Below are positions 52,754 to 62,301 of a stretch of 64,000 nucleotides of DNA, in pieces; within the stretch, counting starts at the first letter, position 1, and every line of letters starts with the position of its first letter. A program made the position numbers and the translations under genes. Source of the stretch: Myxococcales bacterium (lineage in GTDB: Bacteria; Myxococcota_A; Polyangia; Nannocystales; Nannocystaceae). The stretch covers positions 248,001-312,000 of the forward strand of contig JACKDW010000003.1 in NCBI GenBank assembly GCA_020633295.1, in the 5' to 3' direction. The notes beneath the pieces were generated by a model. The model searched no databases. It was given only the letters and a program-made list of their open reading frames with translations, and was not told the DNA's origin.

Positions 52754-52783
52754 GCGACCGCGCGCGCGCGTGACGCTGTCGCG

Positions 52784-54235
52784 CTACGGGCACACACCTC
52801 CGCAATCGACCGCCTCGCCGACGCAGATGCCGTCCCACGAGTTGTTGCAGCAGAACGGATCGAGCGCGCAGACGCAGGAGAGGATGTCCGGCACGTCGCA
52901 GCTGCCCGCGCCGCCGGTCTGGCAGCAGGTGCCCGAGTTGCACTGGGCGTCGTCGAACGAGCACATCGCGTCACAGGCGAGCGTACCCGCAGAGTAGAGG
53001 CTCGGGTTGGCGTCGGCGCAGGTCTGGCCGCCGAGGTCCGGGCCGTCGCACTCCTCGTTGCCGTCGATGACGTCGTTGCCGCAGTCGCTGCACTGCGAGG
53101 TGTCGAAGTCCTCGCAGGTCGCGCCGCAGCCGAGCGTGCCGCCGGTGAAGCCCTGGGTGACGCATGTCTCACCGTTCAGGTCCGCGCCGTCGCAGACCTC
53201 GCCGGGGTCGACCGCGTCGTTGCCGCAGTTGTTGCACATGTCGGTGTTGAGCGCGTCGCACGTCGCCTCGCAGGTCAGCGTGCCGCCGACGAAGCCCTGC
53301 GACACGCAGTCCTCGCCGCCGAGGTCCGCGCCGTCACACAGCTCCTGCCCGTCGATGACGTCGTCACCGCAGTTGTTGCACATGTCGGTGTTGAAGGCGT
53401 CACAGGTCTCGCTGCAGCCGAGCGAGCCGCCGAGGAAGCCCTCGGACACGCAGTCCGCGCCGCCGAGGTCATCACCGTCACAGAGCTCGTCGCCGTTGAT
53501 GACGTTGTCGCCGCAGCCGACGCAGAGCCCGGTGTCGAAGGCGCACATGGCGTTGCACGAGAGCTCGCCGTCGACGAAGCCGAGGCTGACACAGTCGGCG
53601 CCGGCGAGGTTGTCGCCGTCGCACTCCTCGCTGTCCTGGACGATCCCGTCGCCGCAGCTCGGCGGCGCGCAGGCGGAGGTGCACTCGTCGTTCTCGTCGT
53701 CGTTGCCGTCGTCGCACATCTCGTCGCCGTTGACCACGGCGTCGCCGCAGAACGGTCCGAACGCGAGGCAGTCCTCCGCGCACCCGCCGTACGACCCGTC
53801 GTTGACCCCGTCGTCACAGACCTCGGGCGCGTCAACCACGCCGTCGCCGCAGAAGGCCGGGTCACCGGTGGTGGGATCCGTGGTGGAGTCGGTGGTGGGA
53901 TCCGTGGTGGGGTCGGTGGTGGGATCCGTGGTGGGGTCGGTGGTGGGATCCGTGGTGGGGTCGGTGGTGGGATCCGTGGTGGGATCCGAGGTCGGCCCGT
54001 CGGTCGTGCTGGAGGTCGAGCTCGTCGTGCCGTCGGTGGTCGGCCCGGCGCTGGTCGGCGAGCTGGTCGACGGATCCGTGGTCTGTGAGCTCGTGGTCGA
54101 TTCGTCGGTGTCCGAGTCGGAGTCGGAGCCGGCGGTGGTCGTGGTCGTGTCGTCACCGCACGCGCTCGTCGCCATGGCGAGCGAGGACGTGGCGAGCGCG
54201 AGCAGCAGCGTCTTGGAGAGCAGTCGAAGAGTCAT
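52784..54235 (-). CDS. Cys-rich repeat lipoprotein with (TTDP)n linker
   Basis: 483 residues. Lipobox TSAC (about Cys22), Ser/Thr/Asp linker ending in about nine copies of Thr-Thr-Asp-Pro, then seven Cys-rich repeats with the pattern CGDxVIDGxExCDGxDLGG, CVSxGFxGGxLxCxxxC, typical of the myxobacterial DUF4215-like disulfide-rich repeats. Probably surface-exposed and disulfide-bonded. It lies 31 nt upstream of the FG-GAP lipoprotein on the same strand, so the two likely share a transcript. Confidence 0.88.
   Translation of the reverse strand: MTLRLLSKTLLLALATSSLAMATSACGDDTTTTTAGSDSDSDTDESTTSSQTTDPSTSSPTSAGPTTDGTTSSTSSTTDGPTSDPTTDPTTDPTTDPTTDPTTDPTTDPTTDPTTDSTTDPTTGDPAFCGDGVVDAPEVCDDGVNDGSYGGCAEDCLAFGPFCGDAVVNGDEMCDDGNDDENDECTSACAPPSCGDGIVQDSEECDGDNLAGADCVSLGFVDGELSCNAMCAFDTGLCVGCGDNVINGDELCDGDDLGGADCVSEGFLGGSLGCSETCDAFNTDMCNNCGDDVIDGQELCDGADLGGEDCVSQGFVGGTLTCEATCDALNTDMCNNCGNDAVDPGEVCDGADLNGETCVTQGFTGGTLGCGATCEDFDTSQCSDCGNDVIDGNEECDGPDLGGQTCADANPSLYSAGTLACDAMCSFDDAQCNSGTCCQTGGAGSCDVPDILSCVCALDPFCCNNSWDGICVGEAVDCGGVCP
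53869..53985 (-). repeat. 24-bp tandem repeats coding Thr-Thr-Asp-Pro
   Basis: About five copies of a GGGGTCGGTGGTGGGATCC-type unit in the linker of the Cys-rich lipoprotein gene; prone to length change. Confidence 0.8.
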
Positions 54236-54434
54236 TATCGTGGCGTCTTTCGTTTGCGCGCCCTGGAGAGCTCGAGGCCCGACGCCGGCAATGGCGAGGG
54301 CGCTCCCGTGACGCCGGCGGATGGTAGACCAGCGGCGCGCCCTGAGGCGAGCGCTCGATCGGGGCGCGTGCGCTCGCATGGGAGTCTTCGCGCGCCGTGG
54401 TCTATCGGCCCCATCAATGAAGATGTCTATTAGG

Positions 54435-56558
54435 TCATGTAAATGGCGTCGTTGACGCGCGGATCGTCAGCGTCGCGGCGCCCAGATCGATCGCCCGCGA
54501 CGACGTGCCGACCTCGACGCGGTAGGGGCCGGGCGCGACTCGCCAGCGTCCGCGCGCGGCGTCGTAGCGCGCCAGACGGCGCACCTCGACGCGAAGGGAC
54601 TCGACGCGCGACTCGCCGACGTCGAGGCCGACGCGGCGAAACGCGACGAGCGTTCGCACAGCGCGCGCCTGCTCGGGGTCCGGACCCGAGACGTAGACCT
54701 GCACGAGCTCATTACCCGCGCGGTCGCCAAGATTACAGAGCTCGACCGTGAGCTCAAGTACGCCGTCCTCGCCTGAGATCGTGTCGGCCGCGAGCGTCGG
54801 CGGGCCGCAGCGAACGCGCGTATAGGACAGGCCGTAGCCGAGCGCGAAGGCGGGCGCGTCGCCCCGCGCGTCGTGCAGGCGCTGCCCGTGGAGCAGGTCG
54901 TAGCGGATCCGGCGCGCGCGCCGGTTAAAGGTCGGGAGCGCGTCCGCTGCGCGAGGGAAGACGCAGGGTAGCTTGCCGCTTGGACAGGAGCGGCCCAGCA
55001 GCAGGTCCGCGATCGCGTGGCCGCCCTCCATGCCGGGGTACCAGGCCATGAGGATGGCGGGGACGTCGCCGCGCCAGGCCTCGGTGATCAGCGGCCCGCC
55101 CGCGATGAGCACGACCGCGACCCTCGGGTTGGCGGCGGCGACGGTGCGGATGAGTCGCTCGTCGCCTGGGCGCAGCGTGAGCGCGTCACGATCGCCGCCG
55201 GTCCACAGCAGGTTCTCGCCCTCGTCACGGTGACTGAGTCCCACCACGAGCACGACGGCGTCGCTCGCGCGCGCGAGCGCCTCGGCGCCCTCGAGTCGTC
55301 GGCCGTCGTCGTGCTCGACCGCGAACGCGCTCGCGGCCGCGGCCTCGAGCCCCGCGAGCGGCGTGACCACGTGGGGCGGCCGCACCATGCTGCTGCCGAT
55401 GTCGCCGGTGTTGGGGGCGCGCGCGAGCCGGCCGATGACCGCGAGGCGGCGTAGTTGTTCTGGCTCAAGGGGCAGCATCGGCGCGACGCCGTCGCGCGGT
55501 CGCTCGTTTTTGAGCAGCACCATCGACCGGCGCGCGACCTCGCGGGCGAGCGCGCGGTGCTCGTCGCAGGCGACCACGCGCGCGTCGGGGGGTGTCGGCT
55601 CGCGGCGCGCGGCGATCCAGCGCTGCGCGCCGACCATGCGCTCGATCGCGTCGTCGATCCGCGCCTCGGGGACGCGCCCGCGCAGGGCGGCGCGGCGCAG
55701 CGCGGCGCCGCAGCGGATCGTCAGCGGCATCTCGAGATCGAGGCCGCCGAGCACGGCCTCGGGCCCGTCGCGCACGCCGAGCAGGAAGTCGGAGAGCACG
55801 AAGCCGCGAAAGCCCCACTCGCGCTTGAGGATGTCGGTCAGCAGGTGCTTGTGGTGGCCGCACCACTGCCCGTTGACCTTGTTGTAGGCGCTCATGATCG
55901 CGACCGCGCCGGCCTCGACGCACTCGCGAAAGTGTGGGAGGTACAGCTCGCGCAGCGCTCGCTCGTCGATCCGCACGTCGACGCGGAAGCGCGCGTTCTC
56001 GATGCTGTTGCACGCGAAGTGCTTGACGCAGGCCATGACGTGGCGCTGAACCCCGCGGACCATCGCGGCCCCGAGCGCGCCCACGTGCACCGGGTCCTCG
56101 CCGTAGGTCTCCTGCGCGCGACCCCAGGCCGGGTGCCGCAGCAGGTTGACGCATATCCCGGCGAACAGGTTGGCGCCGAGCGCCCGCGCCTCGGCGCCCA
56201 TCGCCGCGCCGACGCGCTCCTCGAGCGCGGGGTCCCAGGTCGCGCCGCGGGCGATCGCGACGGGGAAGCAGGTCGCGCGCCCGAGCACGACGCCGCGCGG
56301 GCCGTCGGTAAAGCGCACGCCCTCGACGCCGAGCGACGGGAGCGCGCCGGCGGTGTAGGGGCGCGTGTTGTAGGCGGTCGCCAGCTCGATGAGCACGCGC
56401 AGCGAGAGCGGCTCGCCCGACATCATGCGGATCTTCTCGCGCAGCGGCAGCTCCCGGAGCGCGCGGCGCAAAGGCGCCGGCAGCGTCCACGCGTCGGCGT
56501 CCTCCGCCGGCGCGGGGGGGGCGTCGTCGTCGTGCGCGTCGCGGCGTGATCGCGGCAT
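54435..56558 (-). CDS. Glycoside hydrolase family 3 beta-glucosidase-like enzyme
   Basis: 707 residues, no signal peptide. GH3 marks: FTDGPRGVVLGRATCFPV, KHFACNSIENARFRVDVRIDERALRELYL (KHFAxN and ERxLRExYL), and the nucleophile Asp257 in GFVLSDFLLG. The C-terminal domain has VVVGLSHRDEGEN and ends in a fibronectin-III-like unit (LELTVELCNLGDRAGNELVQVYV). Cleaves beta-linked sugars in the cytoplasm, by family. TACAGT is 5 nt before the ATG at 56558 on the minus strand; earlier in-frame codons show no bias. Confidence 0.93.
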   Translation of the reverse strand: MPRSRRDAHDDDAPPAPAEDADAWTLPAPLRRALRELPLREKIRMMSGEPLSLRVLIELATAYNTRPYTAGALPSLGVEGVRFTDGPRGVVLGRATCFPVAIARGATWDPALEERVGAAMGAEARALGANLFAGICVNLLRHPAWGRAQETYGEDPVHVGALGAAMVRGVQRHVMACVKHFACNSIENARFRVDVRIDERALRELYLPHFRECVEAGAVAIMSAYNKVNGQWCGHHKHLLTDILKREWGFRGFVLSDFLLGVRDGPEAVLGGLDLEMPLTIRCGAALRRAALRGRVPEARIDDAIERMVGAQRWIAARREPTPPDARVVACDEHRALAREVARRSMVLLKNERPRDGVAPMLPLEPEQLRRLAVIGRLARAPNTGDIGSSMVRPPHVVTPLAGLEAAAASAFAVEHDDGRRLEGAEALARASDAVVLVVGLSHRDEGENLLWTGGDRDALTLRPGDERLIRTVAAANPRVAVVLIAGGPLITEAWRGDVPAILMAWYPGMEGGHAIADLLLGRSCPSGKLPCVFPRAADALPTFNRRARRIRYDLLHGQRLHDARGDAPAFALGYGLSYTRVRCGPPTLAADTISGEDGVLELTVELCNLGDRAGNELVQVYVSGPDPEQARAVRTLVAFRRVGLDVGESRVESLRVEVRRLARYDAARGRWRVAPGPYRVEVGTSSRAIDLGAATLTIRASTTPFT

Positions 56559-56563
56559 GCCCG

Positions 56564-56569
56564 ACTGTA
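56564..56569 (-). promoter_or_regulatory. -10-like hexamer (TACAGT)
   Basis: Five nt upstream of the GH3 start at 56558 on the minus strand; no Shine-Dalgarno. Confidence 0.5.
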
Positions 56570-56757
56570 CGTCACGCGCGCGCGTCACGGCGCGCACGCG
56601 CGACTCAAGACGAGCGCGCGTCGGTAAGACGAAGCGCGTCTCGTGCGTCGCGCTCCGGGGCCGCCTGAGGACGGCGCGCGCCTCGGCGCTCGTAAACTTC
56701 GGTCGGCCCGCAGCGCTCGAGGACCCCAAAGGAAGTGTCGAGAGCGCGTGTCTGAGG

Positions 56758-57984
56758 TTAGATCGCCGCGCGCTGCTCGAGGCGCTCGCGCAGGGTCCGC
56801 AGCGCCTTGCCCTGGATCTGGCGGATGCGCTCGCGGCTGAGCGAGTACTGCTCGCCGATCTCGCGCAGCGTCATCGGCTTGTCGCCGCCCAGGCCCATGC
56901 GCTTGCGCAGCACGTCGGCCTCGATCGTCGGCAGCGCGTCGACGCCCTCGCGCAGCGAGTCCAGCAGCTCCGCGTCGGCCATGTACTCGTCGGGGCGGGG
57001 GGACGAGGGGTCCTCGAGGCTCTCGAGGATGCTGTAGTCGCCGTCGTTGCCGGGCGTTACGTCGAGGCTGAGCGGCTGCTCGAGCAGGTAGTGGTTGAGC
57101 TGCGCGAGCCGGCTGCGCTTGACCTTGAGCTCGCGCGCGAGCTCGGCCTGCGTCGGCGCGCGCCCGTTCGCGGCCTCGAACGCGCGCGTCGCCTTGCGCA
57201 CCTTCGCCTGCAGCTCGAGCATGTGCACGGGGATGCGGACCGTGCGGGACTTGTCCGCGATCGCGCGGCTGACCGAGTGTCGGATCCACCAGGCGGCGTA
57301 GGTCGAGAACCGCACGCCCTTGCGCGGGTCGAAGCGATCGACCGCCTTCATCAGCCCGATGTTGCCCTCCTGGATCAGGTCCTGCAGCGGCAGCCGGCCG
57401 CGACCGATCCGACGCACGAGCGTGATGACGAGCCGGAGGTTGGCCTTGACGAAGCGGTTCTTCGCCGACCACAGCAGCTGCGAGTGCTTGCGCGCGGTCA
57501 TGACGTAGAGCTCGAAGGGCTTGCTGCCCTGGGGCGGCCGCCGCATGTCGAGGCTCAGCGCCGGCGCCGAGCCGTCGAGCAGCGCGTTGAGGTCGGCGAG
57601 CACGCGGTCGGACGCGAGCCCGTCGAGATCGACGAGCCCGAGCATCTTCGCGAGCTGGGCGCGCGCGGATTCGAAGGCCACGCGGTTGCGGGTGAGGTTG
57701 CGATCGCGCAGCGCCCTCGCGCAGCGGGCCGTGTGGGCGAGCTGGGACTCGACCTCGGGCGGGAGCTCGAGCACCTCGCGGGCGAGCGCCGCGATGGGCT
57801 TGACGAACGGCGGGTAGGCGAGGAGCGCGGCCCAGTAGTCGGCGCGGTGCGACTCGATCTTGAGCGCCGCGGCGCGCTCCTCTTGGGGCGACATGAGCGG
57901 GACGGACGCCATCTCGCGCAGGTAGGGCGCGAGGATGTTGGAGGTACCGTCCGAGGAGGGCTTGGCCTGGCTCGAGGGCGTCAT
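56758..57984 (-). CDS. Sigma-70 family factor (group 2-like, regions 1.2 to 4)
   Basis: 408 residues. Region 1.2 (SNILAPYLREMASVPLMSPQEE), a non-conserved helical insert (residues 55-170), region 2 (NLRLVITLVRRIGRGRLPLQDLIQEGNIGLMKAVDRFDP with the core and -10 recognition helix FSTYAAWWIRHSVSRAI), region 3 and region 4 (LREIGEQYSLSRERIRQIQ). Full-length group 2 sigma like RpoS/SigB-class factors of myxobacteria rather than ECF. ATG at 57984 is 7 nt after TACAGT with TTGAAA 16 nt further upstream, so its own promoter is a housekeeping type. Confidence 0.92.
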   Translation of the reverse strand: MTPSSQAKPSSDGTSNILAPYLREMASVPLMSPQEERAAALKIESHRADYWAALLAYPPFVKPIAALAREVLELPPEVESQLAHTARCARALRDRNLTRNRVAFESARAQLAKMLGLVDLDGLASDRVLADLNALLDGSAPALSLDMRRPPQGSKPFELYVMTARKHSQLLWSAKNRFVKANLRLVITLVRRIGRGRLPLQDLIQEGNIGLMKAVDRFDPRKGVRFSTYAAWWIRHSVSRAIADKSRTVRIPVHMLELQAKVRKATRAFEAANGRAPTQAELARELKVKRSRLAQLNHYLLEQPLSLDVTPGNDGDYSILESLEDPSSPRPDEYMADAELLDSLREGVDALPTIEADVLRKRMGLGGDKPMTLREIGEQYSLSRERIRQIQGKALRTLRERLEQRAAI

Positions 57985-57991
57985 GCGAATG

Positions 57992-58019
57992 ACTGTATAA
58001 AGTTGTGCGAACTTTTCAA
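57992..58019 (-). promoter_or_regulatory. Promoter of the sigma factor gene (TTGAAA-N16-TACAGT)
   Basis: -35 TTGAAA (58014-58019) and -10 TACAGT (57992-57997) on the minus strand, 16-nt spacer, 7 nt to the ATG. The clearest two-box promoter in the window. Confidence 0.6.
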
Positions 58020-58264
58020 GTGAAAACTCGCAAGATGTGTATAGGGTTATCCGGAGCGGGCAGATATCGGCTCAGAGGACCCCATAATGGCGTTCTCGGC
58101 GGCGTTGAAGCCCTGGGTGAGCCGGGCATCGGCGCGAAATTGCCCGCAAACGCGGAGCCGAGCCCTCAAGAGCGCGCACGATCGCGCGCTGAGGCGATCT
58201 CGGGGCGCCCCTGGACGACCCGATGAACCAAGGTTGTCCAATGTTTGTGCATGCCGAGCGGCGC

Positions 58265-59485
58265 CTACTGCGGCGGCTCGAAGCCCTGGCACGCGAGGTC
58301 GATGTTGTTGTTGAGCGCTTCCTTGAGCGCCGAAGGGACGCTCTGGGGCCCGTCGCACAGGTTGGCGGTGTAGCCGTTCATGCCGCTCTGGATGTCCGCG
58401 AACTCCCAGAGCCGATCGGCGTGGAACACGTTGCAGTCGAGGCCGCCGCAGCATGTGCCCGGCTGCCCGCAGAAGTTGGTCCCGCCGTTGATGTTTGGAT
58501 CGCCGGCGACGACGACCGCCGCGACGCCGGTGGCGTCGCCGCCCTTGATCGCGGTCAGGTTGAGCTGGATCGTCGCGACCGGCAGGCCCGACTGGTTGCA
58601 GCCGATGCCGCAGTTGTTCCCGCCCTGCTGATCGTACCAGCCGTAGTCATCGACGTCGGTGATGAGCACGACCACGAGCAGCGCCTCCTCGCGCACGAAG
58701 CCGCTGTTGTCGCTCTGCAGGAGCGTCTGCGCGCTCGAGAGCACGTGCTCGCAGCCGACCGGCGCGCCGCCGTAGCTGAGCAGCTTGGAGGTGGCGCCGT
58801 TGAACGCGGTCGCGATCTCGCCGGGATCCATCTGCATCGAGTCGAACCATGGGTTCGCCCCGTTCCAGCCGTTGGGGACGACCCAGCCGTTGTCATTGTC
58901 GTCGGTGACGCCGATGCGGTAGTCGATGTCGCCGCAGTTGATGTCCTCGAGCAGCGTGATGATCTGGTTGAAGGCCTGCGTCGCGGCGAGCGAATTGAGC
59001 TCCTCGAGCATCGAGCCCGAGGCGTCCATCGCGAACAGCAGATCGATCGCCTTGCAGCCCTCGGGCACGCAGCCGCCCTGACCCGTGGTGGTCGGCTCGT
59101 CGCCGACGTCGTACTTCACGCCCGTCGTCGCGCCGGCCGTGGTCGTCGTCGAGTCGTCGGTCGTCGGCGCGCTCGTGCCCGAGGTCGCGCCGGTCGCCGA
59201 CTCCGAGCCGCCCGGCGTCGTCGTTGCGCCGCTCCCGGCGGTGGTGCTCGCCGCGGTCGTGTCGCTGCCGGCGTCGACGCAGACGTCGCTCAGGCAGCTC
59301 AGCCCGGCGTCACAGGCTCCGCCGCCCGTGCAGGGGCAGCCCTCCGAGCCGACCGGGCACTCGGCGTTCGTCGTGTTCTGCGTCGCGTCGTCGCCGCAGC
59401 CGAGCGGCGCGGCGCACAGGAGCGCGACGAGAGCGAACCAACCAGACCCATGGACCAGCAGCGAAGGCAAGCGAGCGAACGACAT
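58265..59485 (-). CDS. vWA-domain lipoprotein
   Basis: 406 residues. Lipobox PLGC (about Cys30), a Cys-rich segment (CPVGSEGCPCTGGGACDAGLSC), Thr/Ser linker, then a vWA-like domain with MIDAS FAMDASGSM and second strand LLVVVLITDVDDYGWYD. Paralogue of the gene at 17218. TAGCGT ends 6 nt upstream of the ATG on the minus strand. Probable ligand-binding surface protein; partner unknown. Confidence 0.9.
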   Translation of the reverse strand: MSFARLPSLLVHGSGWFALVALLCAAPLGCGDDATQNTTNAECPVGSEGCPCTGGGACDAGLSCLSDVCVDAGSDTTAASTTAGSGATTTPGGSESATGATSGTSAPTTDDSTTTTAGATTGVKYDVGDEPTTTGQGGCVPEGCKAIDLLFAMDASGSMLEELNSLAATQAFNQIITLLEDINCGDIDYRIGVTDDNDNGWVVPNGWNGANPWFDSMQMDPGEIATAFNGATSKLLSYGGAPVGCEHVLSSAQTLLQSDNSGFVREEALLVVVLITDVDDYGWYDQQGGNNCGIGCNQSGLPVATIQLNLTAIKGGDATGVAAVVVAGDPNINGGTNFCGQPGTCCGGLDCNVFHADRLWEFADIQSGMNGYTANLCDGPQSVPSALKEALNNNIDLACQGFEPPQ

Positions 59486-59491
59486 GGAATC

Positions 59492-59497
59492 ACGCTA
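59492..59497 (-). promoter_or_regulatory. -10-like hexamer (TAGCGT)
   Basis: Six nt before the ATG at 59485 on the minus strand, without a Shine-Dalgarno. Confidence 0.45.
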
Positions 59498-59539
59498 TCA
59501 GCTCGCGCCGCCCGACGACAGCGCTCCGCGCAGCCGCGC

Positions 59540-60700
59540 TCAGCCGGGCCCCGGCGGCTCGTCGCGCGCGCCCTGGCTGACGAGCGCGAGGCCGCAGAGC
59601 CGGTAGACGAGGCGCGCGCCGACGTTGCCGTCCCACTCGTCGCCGGGCGCGGGCGCGGGCGCGACCTCGACGACGTCGAAGCCGACGAGCTCGCGCCCGC
59701 GCTCGACGACCGTCACCAGCAGCGTCATCGCCTCGCGCCAGCTGAGCCCGCCCGGCACCGGCGTGCCGGTGTTGGGGCACAGCGCGGGGTCGAGGCCGTC
59801 GATGTCGAAGGAGACGTAGACGCGCGGGGGCAGGGCGTCGGCGATCTCTTCACAGATCGCGCGCCACGACTCCCCGGCGTGCAGGCGGCGGCGCAGCGAG
59901 TGCTCGAAGAAGCCGACGACGCGCGGCTCGCCGCGGAGCAGCTCTAGCTCCTCGGCGCACAGGTCGCGGACGCCGACCTGGACGATCCGCGCGACGCCGG
60001 GCGCCGCCCGCAGCACGTTGTCCATGATGCTCGCGTGCGATTGCGCGAAGCCCTCGTAGGCGCGCCGGAGATCGGCGTGGGCGTCGATGTGCAGGATCCC
60101 GAGGCCCGGCGAGCGCTCGGCGAGCGCCCGGATCGCGCCGAGCGGGGCGCTGTGGTCCCCGCCGATGACGCCGACGAGCTTGCCGCGATCGAGCAGCGCG
60201 GCGGTCTGCTCGTAGAGCCATGTCTCGAGTTCGGCGCTGAGGGCGTCGACGCGCGCGACGTGACGCGCGAGCTCGCGCGCCGTCGGGTCGCCGCGCGGGT
60301 CGGTCTCGTAGGCGCCGCCCGCGTTGATCACCGGCAGCGCGCTCGCGCAGGCCTGCTCGTTGAGCGCGCGCAGCTCGGGCGCTTCGCCGCGCATGTGGAT
60401 GCCGAAGCTCCACGGCCGCGCGAGCCCGAGCGTCGCCAGCTCGATGTCGAAGAGGTCGACCTGCGCGCTCGCGGCTCGGATCGCGGCGGGGCCCTTGGCG
60501 GTGCCGCGTCGGTAGCTCGTCGTCGGCTCCCACGGCACGGGCAGCAGCACGACGCTCGCCTCGTCCTCGGTGAACGGCAGGCCGAAGATCCCCTCGTCGG
60601 CGTCGCTCGGCGCGGCCGGATCGATCTCTCCCGCCGTCGGGGCGCGGGCGGGTCGCGGGCGATACACGGGGGGCTTCGCGGCGGGAGCGGGCGTGGTCAC
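59540..60700 (-). CDS. Agmatinase/arginase family ureohydrolase
   Basis: 386 residues, with a Pro-rich N-terminal extension of about 35 residues relative to the family. Mn ligands are in GGDHSAPLG, DAHADLR and SFDIDGLDP. The PNTGTPVPGGLSWRE loop is typical of agmatinases and related guanidino hydrolases. It hydrolyses agmatine or a similar guanidine to putrescine and urea, by family. GTG at 60700 is preferred over 60712 because GATAAG overlaps the earlier codon. Confidence 0.88.
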   Translation of the reverse strand: MTTPAPAAKPPVYRPRPARAPTAGEIDPAAPSDADEGIFGLPFTEDEASVVLLPVPWEPTTSYRRGTAKGPAAIRAASAQVDLFDIELATLGLARPWSFGIHMRGEAPELRALNEQACASALPVINAGGAYETDPRGDPTARELARHVARVDALSAELETWLYEQTAALLDRGKLVGVIGGDHSAPLGAIRALAERSPGLGILHIDAHADLRRAYEGFAQSHASIMDNVLRAAPGVARIVQVGVRDLCAEELELLRGEPRVVGFFEHSLRRRLHAGESWRAICEEIADALPPRVYVSFDIDGLDPALCPNTGTPVPGGLSWREAMTLLVTVVERGRELVGFDVVEVAPAPAPGDEWDGNVGARLVYRLCGLALVSQGARDEPPGPG

Positions 60701-61107
60701 GGGGCACAGCACTTATCCCAACGGACCCGCGGTCAGCAAGCGCGTAGCCGGCTCGGCGGCGGCCGTCTCGAGCCTCGGGGTCGTCCGCCGGAGCGTGAAC
60801 CGCGGGTGCCGTCTCCGTCGGCGCCACGACGGCCCGCGGCGGAGCGCGAGCAGCCGCGACGAGCGTGTTCGCCTCGCGCGCTCGCGCGACGCTCCGCGCG
60901 GGTCCGTCTCGTCGCCGGCCTTCGTCGTTCCCGGAGCTCGCGCGCGCGCGGTCGAGGGGTCTGCACGCGCGCCTCGATCCGTCGTGACCGGCCGCGTCGT
61001 CGCGCTGTGCAGCGTTCGTGCAGCGCGTGTGCAAAGAGACAGCAGCCCGGCGGGCGCGCTCGCGCGCAGGTTGCGTTGGCGTGGCACGTGACTAGAATGG
61101 GACACCA
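60701..61107. other. 407-nt divergent intergenic region
   Basis: Between agmatinase and protease genes. Contains the protease promoter at its right end and GTGCAG direct repeats near 61010-61020. Overlapping open frames on both strands lack coding bias; no gene is supported. Confidence 0.6.
61071..61098 (+). promoter_or_regulatory. Promoter of the protease gene (TTGCGT-N16-TAGAAT)
   Basis: -35 TTGCGT (61071-61076), -10 TAGAAT (61093-61098), 16-nt spacer, and 9 nt to the ATG at 61108. Any 5' leader would be at most a few nt. Confidence 0.55.
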
Positions 61108-62301
61108 ATGGCCGATTCCGGGCGCTCTGGTGGTTTCTCCCTCGTGCACGGCGCGGTCAAGCTGGTAGCGCTCGTCATCGGGTTCTCGGTCTCGGCCCTC
61201 GGGCTCATCGCGCTGCAGGGCCTGTTCTTCGAGAACCTGTGGGCCCGGCTCGGGGTCGCGGCCGTCGTGCTGATCGTCATCCCGCTGACCGTCGCGGATC
61301 GGATGTTGCCGAAGGAGCAGTCCGAGGACACCGCGAACGCGTCGAAGGGGATCGTCTCAGATGTCGCTGCGGTCAGCTGGATGCTCGGCGCGGTCGCGGT
61401 CGCGGGCCTGGGCCCCTCGCTGCTGCACGGCGCGCTCTCGGCTGAGGCCGGGCGCTTCGCCGGCGACGAGCGGCCGCAGCTCGCCAAGCTGACCGGCTGG
61501 CTGGCGAGCGGCGCGGCGCCGGCGAGCGACGCGGCCGAGGCCACGACGCCCGCGCCCGACGCGGGGGAGACCAAGGCGGAGCCGGACGCGAAGACCGACG
61601 AGGCCCCGAAGGAGCCCGCGGCCGACGAGGGCGCCGAGAAGCCCGCGGACGCGAAGGCGCCGGTCAAGCCGGTCAAGCCCGCGGGCGATCGCAAGGCGCA
61701 GTCGCCCGCCGAGCTGTTCTCGAGCTACGCGCCCTCGGTCGTGACGATCAAGGTCTCGGGCCTGCGGGGCAACGGCGCGGGCACGGGCTTCTTCGTCGAC
61801 GACAAGGGGACGGTCGCCACCAACCAGCACGTCATCGATCACGCCGACGCGGTCTCGGTCAAGTTCTTCGACGGCTCGACCAACGCGAAGGTCGAGCTGA
61901 TCGCCGAGGACGCCGACATGGACCTCGCGCTGCTGCACGTCGAGCTCGACGGGCCGTCCACGCCGGTGGTGCTGGGCGACTCCGACGGCGTCACGGTCGG
62001 CGAGGAGGTCATCGTCATCGGCAACCCGCTCGGCCTCGAGCACACGCTCACGGACGGCCTCGTGTCGTCGCGGCGCCTGTACAAGGGCAAGAAGTTCATC
62101 CAGATGTCCGCGCCCGTCTCGCCGGGGAACTCGGGCGGCCCGGTGTTCAACGGCTACGGCGACGTCGTCGGGGTCACCGTCGCCAAGGTCATGATGGGCC
62201 TCGGCGAGAACCTCAACCTGGCGATCCCGGTCAACGAGCTCAAGAAGATGCTCGAGGCCGAGCACGACGCGCCGCGGCGGTTCGGCGCGTCCTCTTGGTG
62301 A
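61108..62301 (+). CDS. Membrane-anchored HtrA-like trypsin-type serine protease
   Basis: 397 residues. Three N-terminal hydrophobic segments (about 15-40, 48-65, 88-108), an Ala/Pro/Glu/Lys linker to residue 200, then an S1C protease domain with catalytic His241 (TNQHVID), Asp272 (DMDLALL) and Ser342 (GNSGGP). No PDZ domain follows, so it resembles DegP-like proteases without PDZ. Probably acts in the periplasm on misfolded or regulatory substrates. Promoter TTGCGT-N16-TAGAAT with 9 nt to the ATG. Confidence 0.92.
   Translation: MADSGRSGGFSLVHGAVKLVALVIGFSVSALGLIALQGLFFENLWARLGVAAVVLIVIPLTVADRMLPKEQSEDTANASKGIVSDVAAVSWMLGAVAVAGLGPSLLHGALSAEAGRFAGDERPQLAKLTGWLASGAAPASDAAEATTPAPDAGETKAEPDAKTDEAPKEPAADEGAEKPADAKAPVKPVKPAGDRKAQSPAELFSSYAPSVVTIKVSGLRGNGAGTGFFVDDKGTVATNQHVIDHADAVSVKFFDGSTNAKVELIAEDADMDLALLHVELDGPSTPVVLGDSDGVTVGEEVIVIGNPLGLEHTLTDGLVSSRRLYKGKKFIQMSAPVSPGNSGGPVFNGYGDVVGVTVAKVMMGLGENLNLAIPVNELKKMLEAEHDAPRRFGASSW

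Noticed and set aside
53007..54311. Plus-strand open frame of 434 codons with Ser/Pro repeats
   Set aside because: Opposite strand of the Cys-rich repeat lipoprotein; the regularity comes from that gene's repeats.
60713..61149. Small Arg/Thr-rich open frames in the agmatinase-protease gap
   Set aside because: No codon bias, no ribosome site and overlap with the protease promoter and start.
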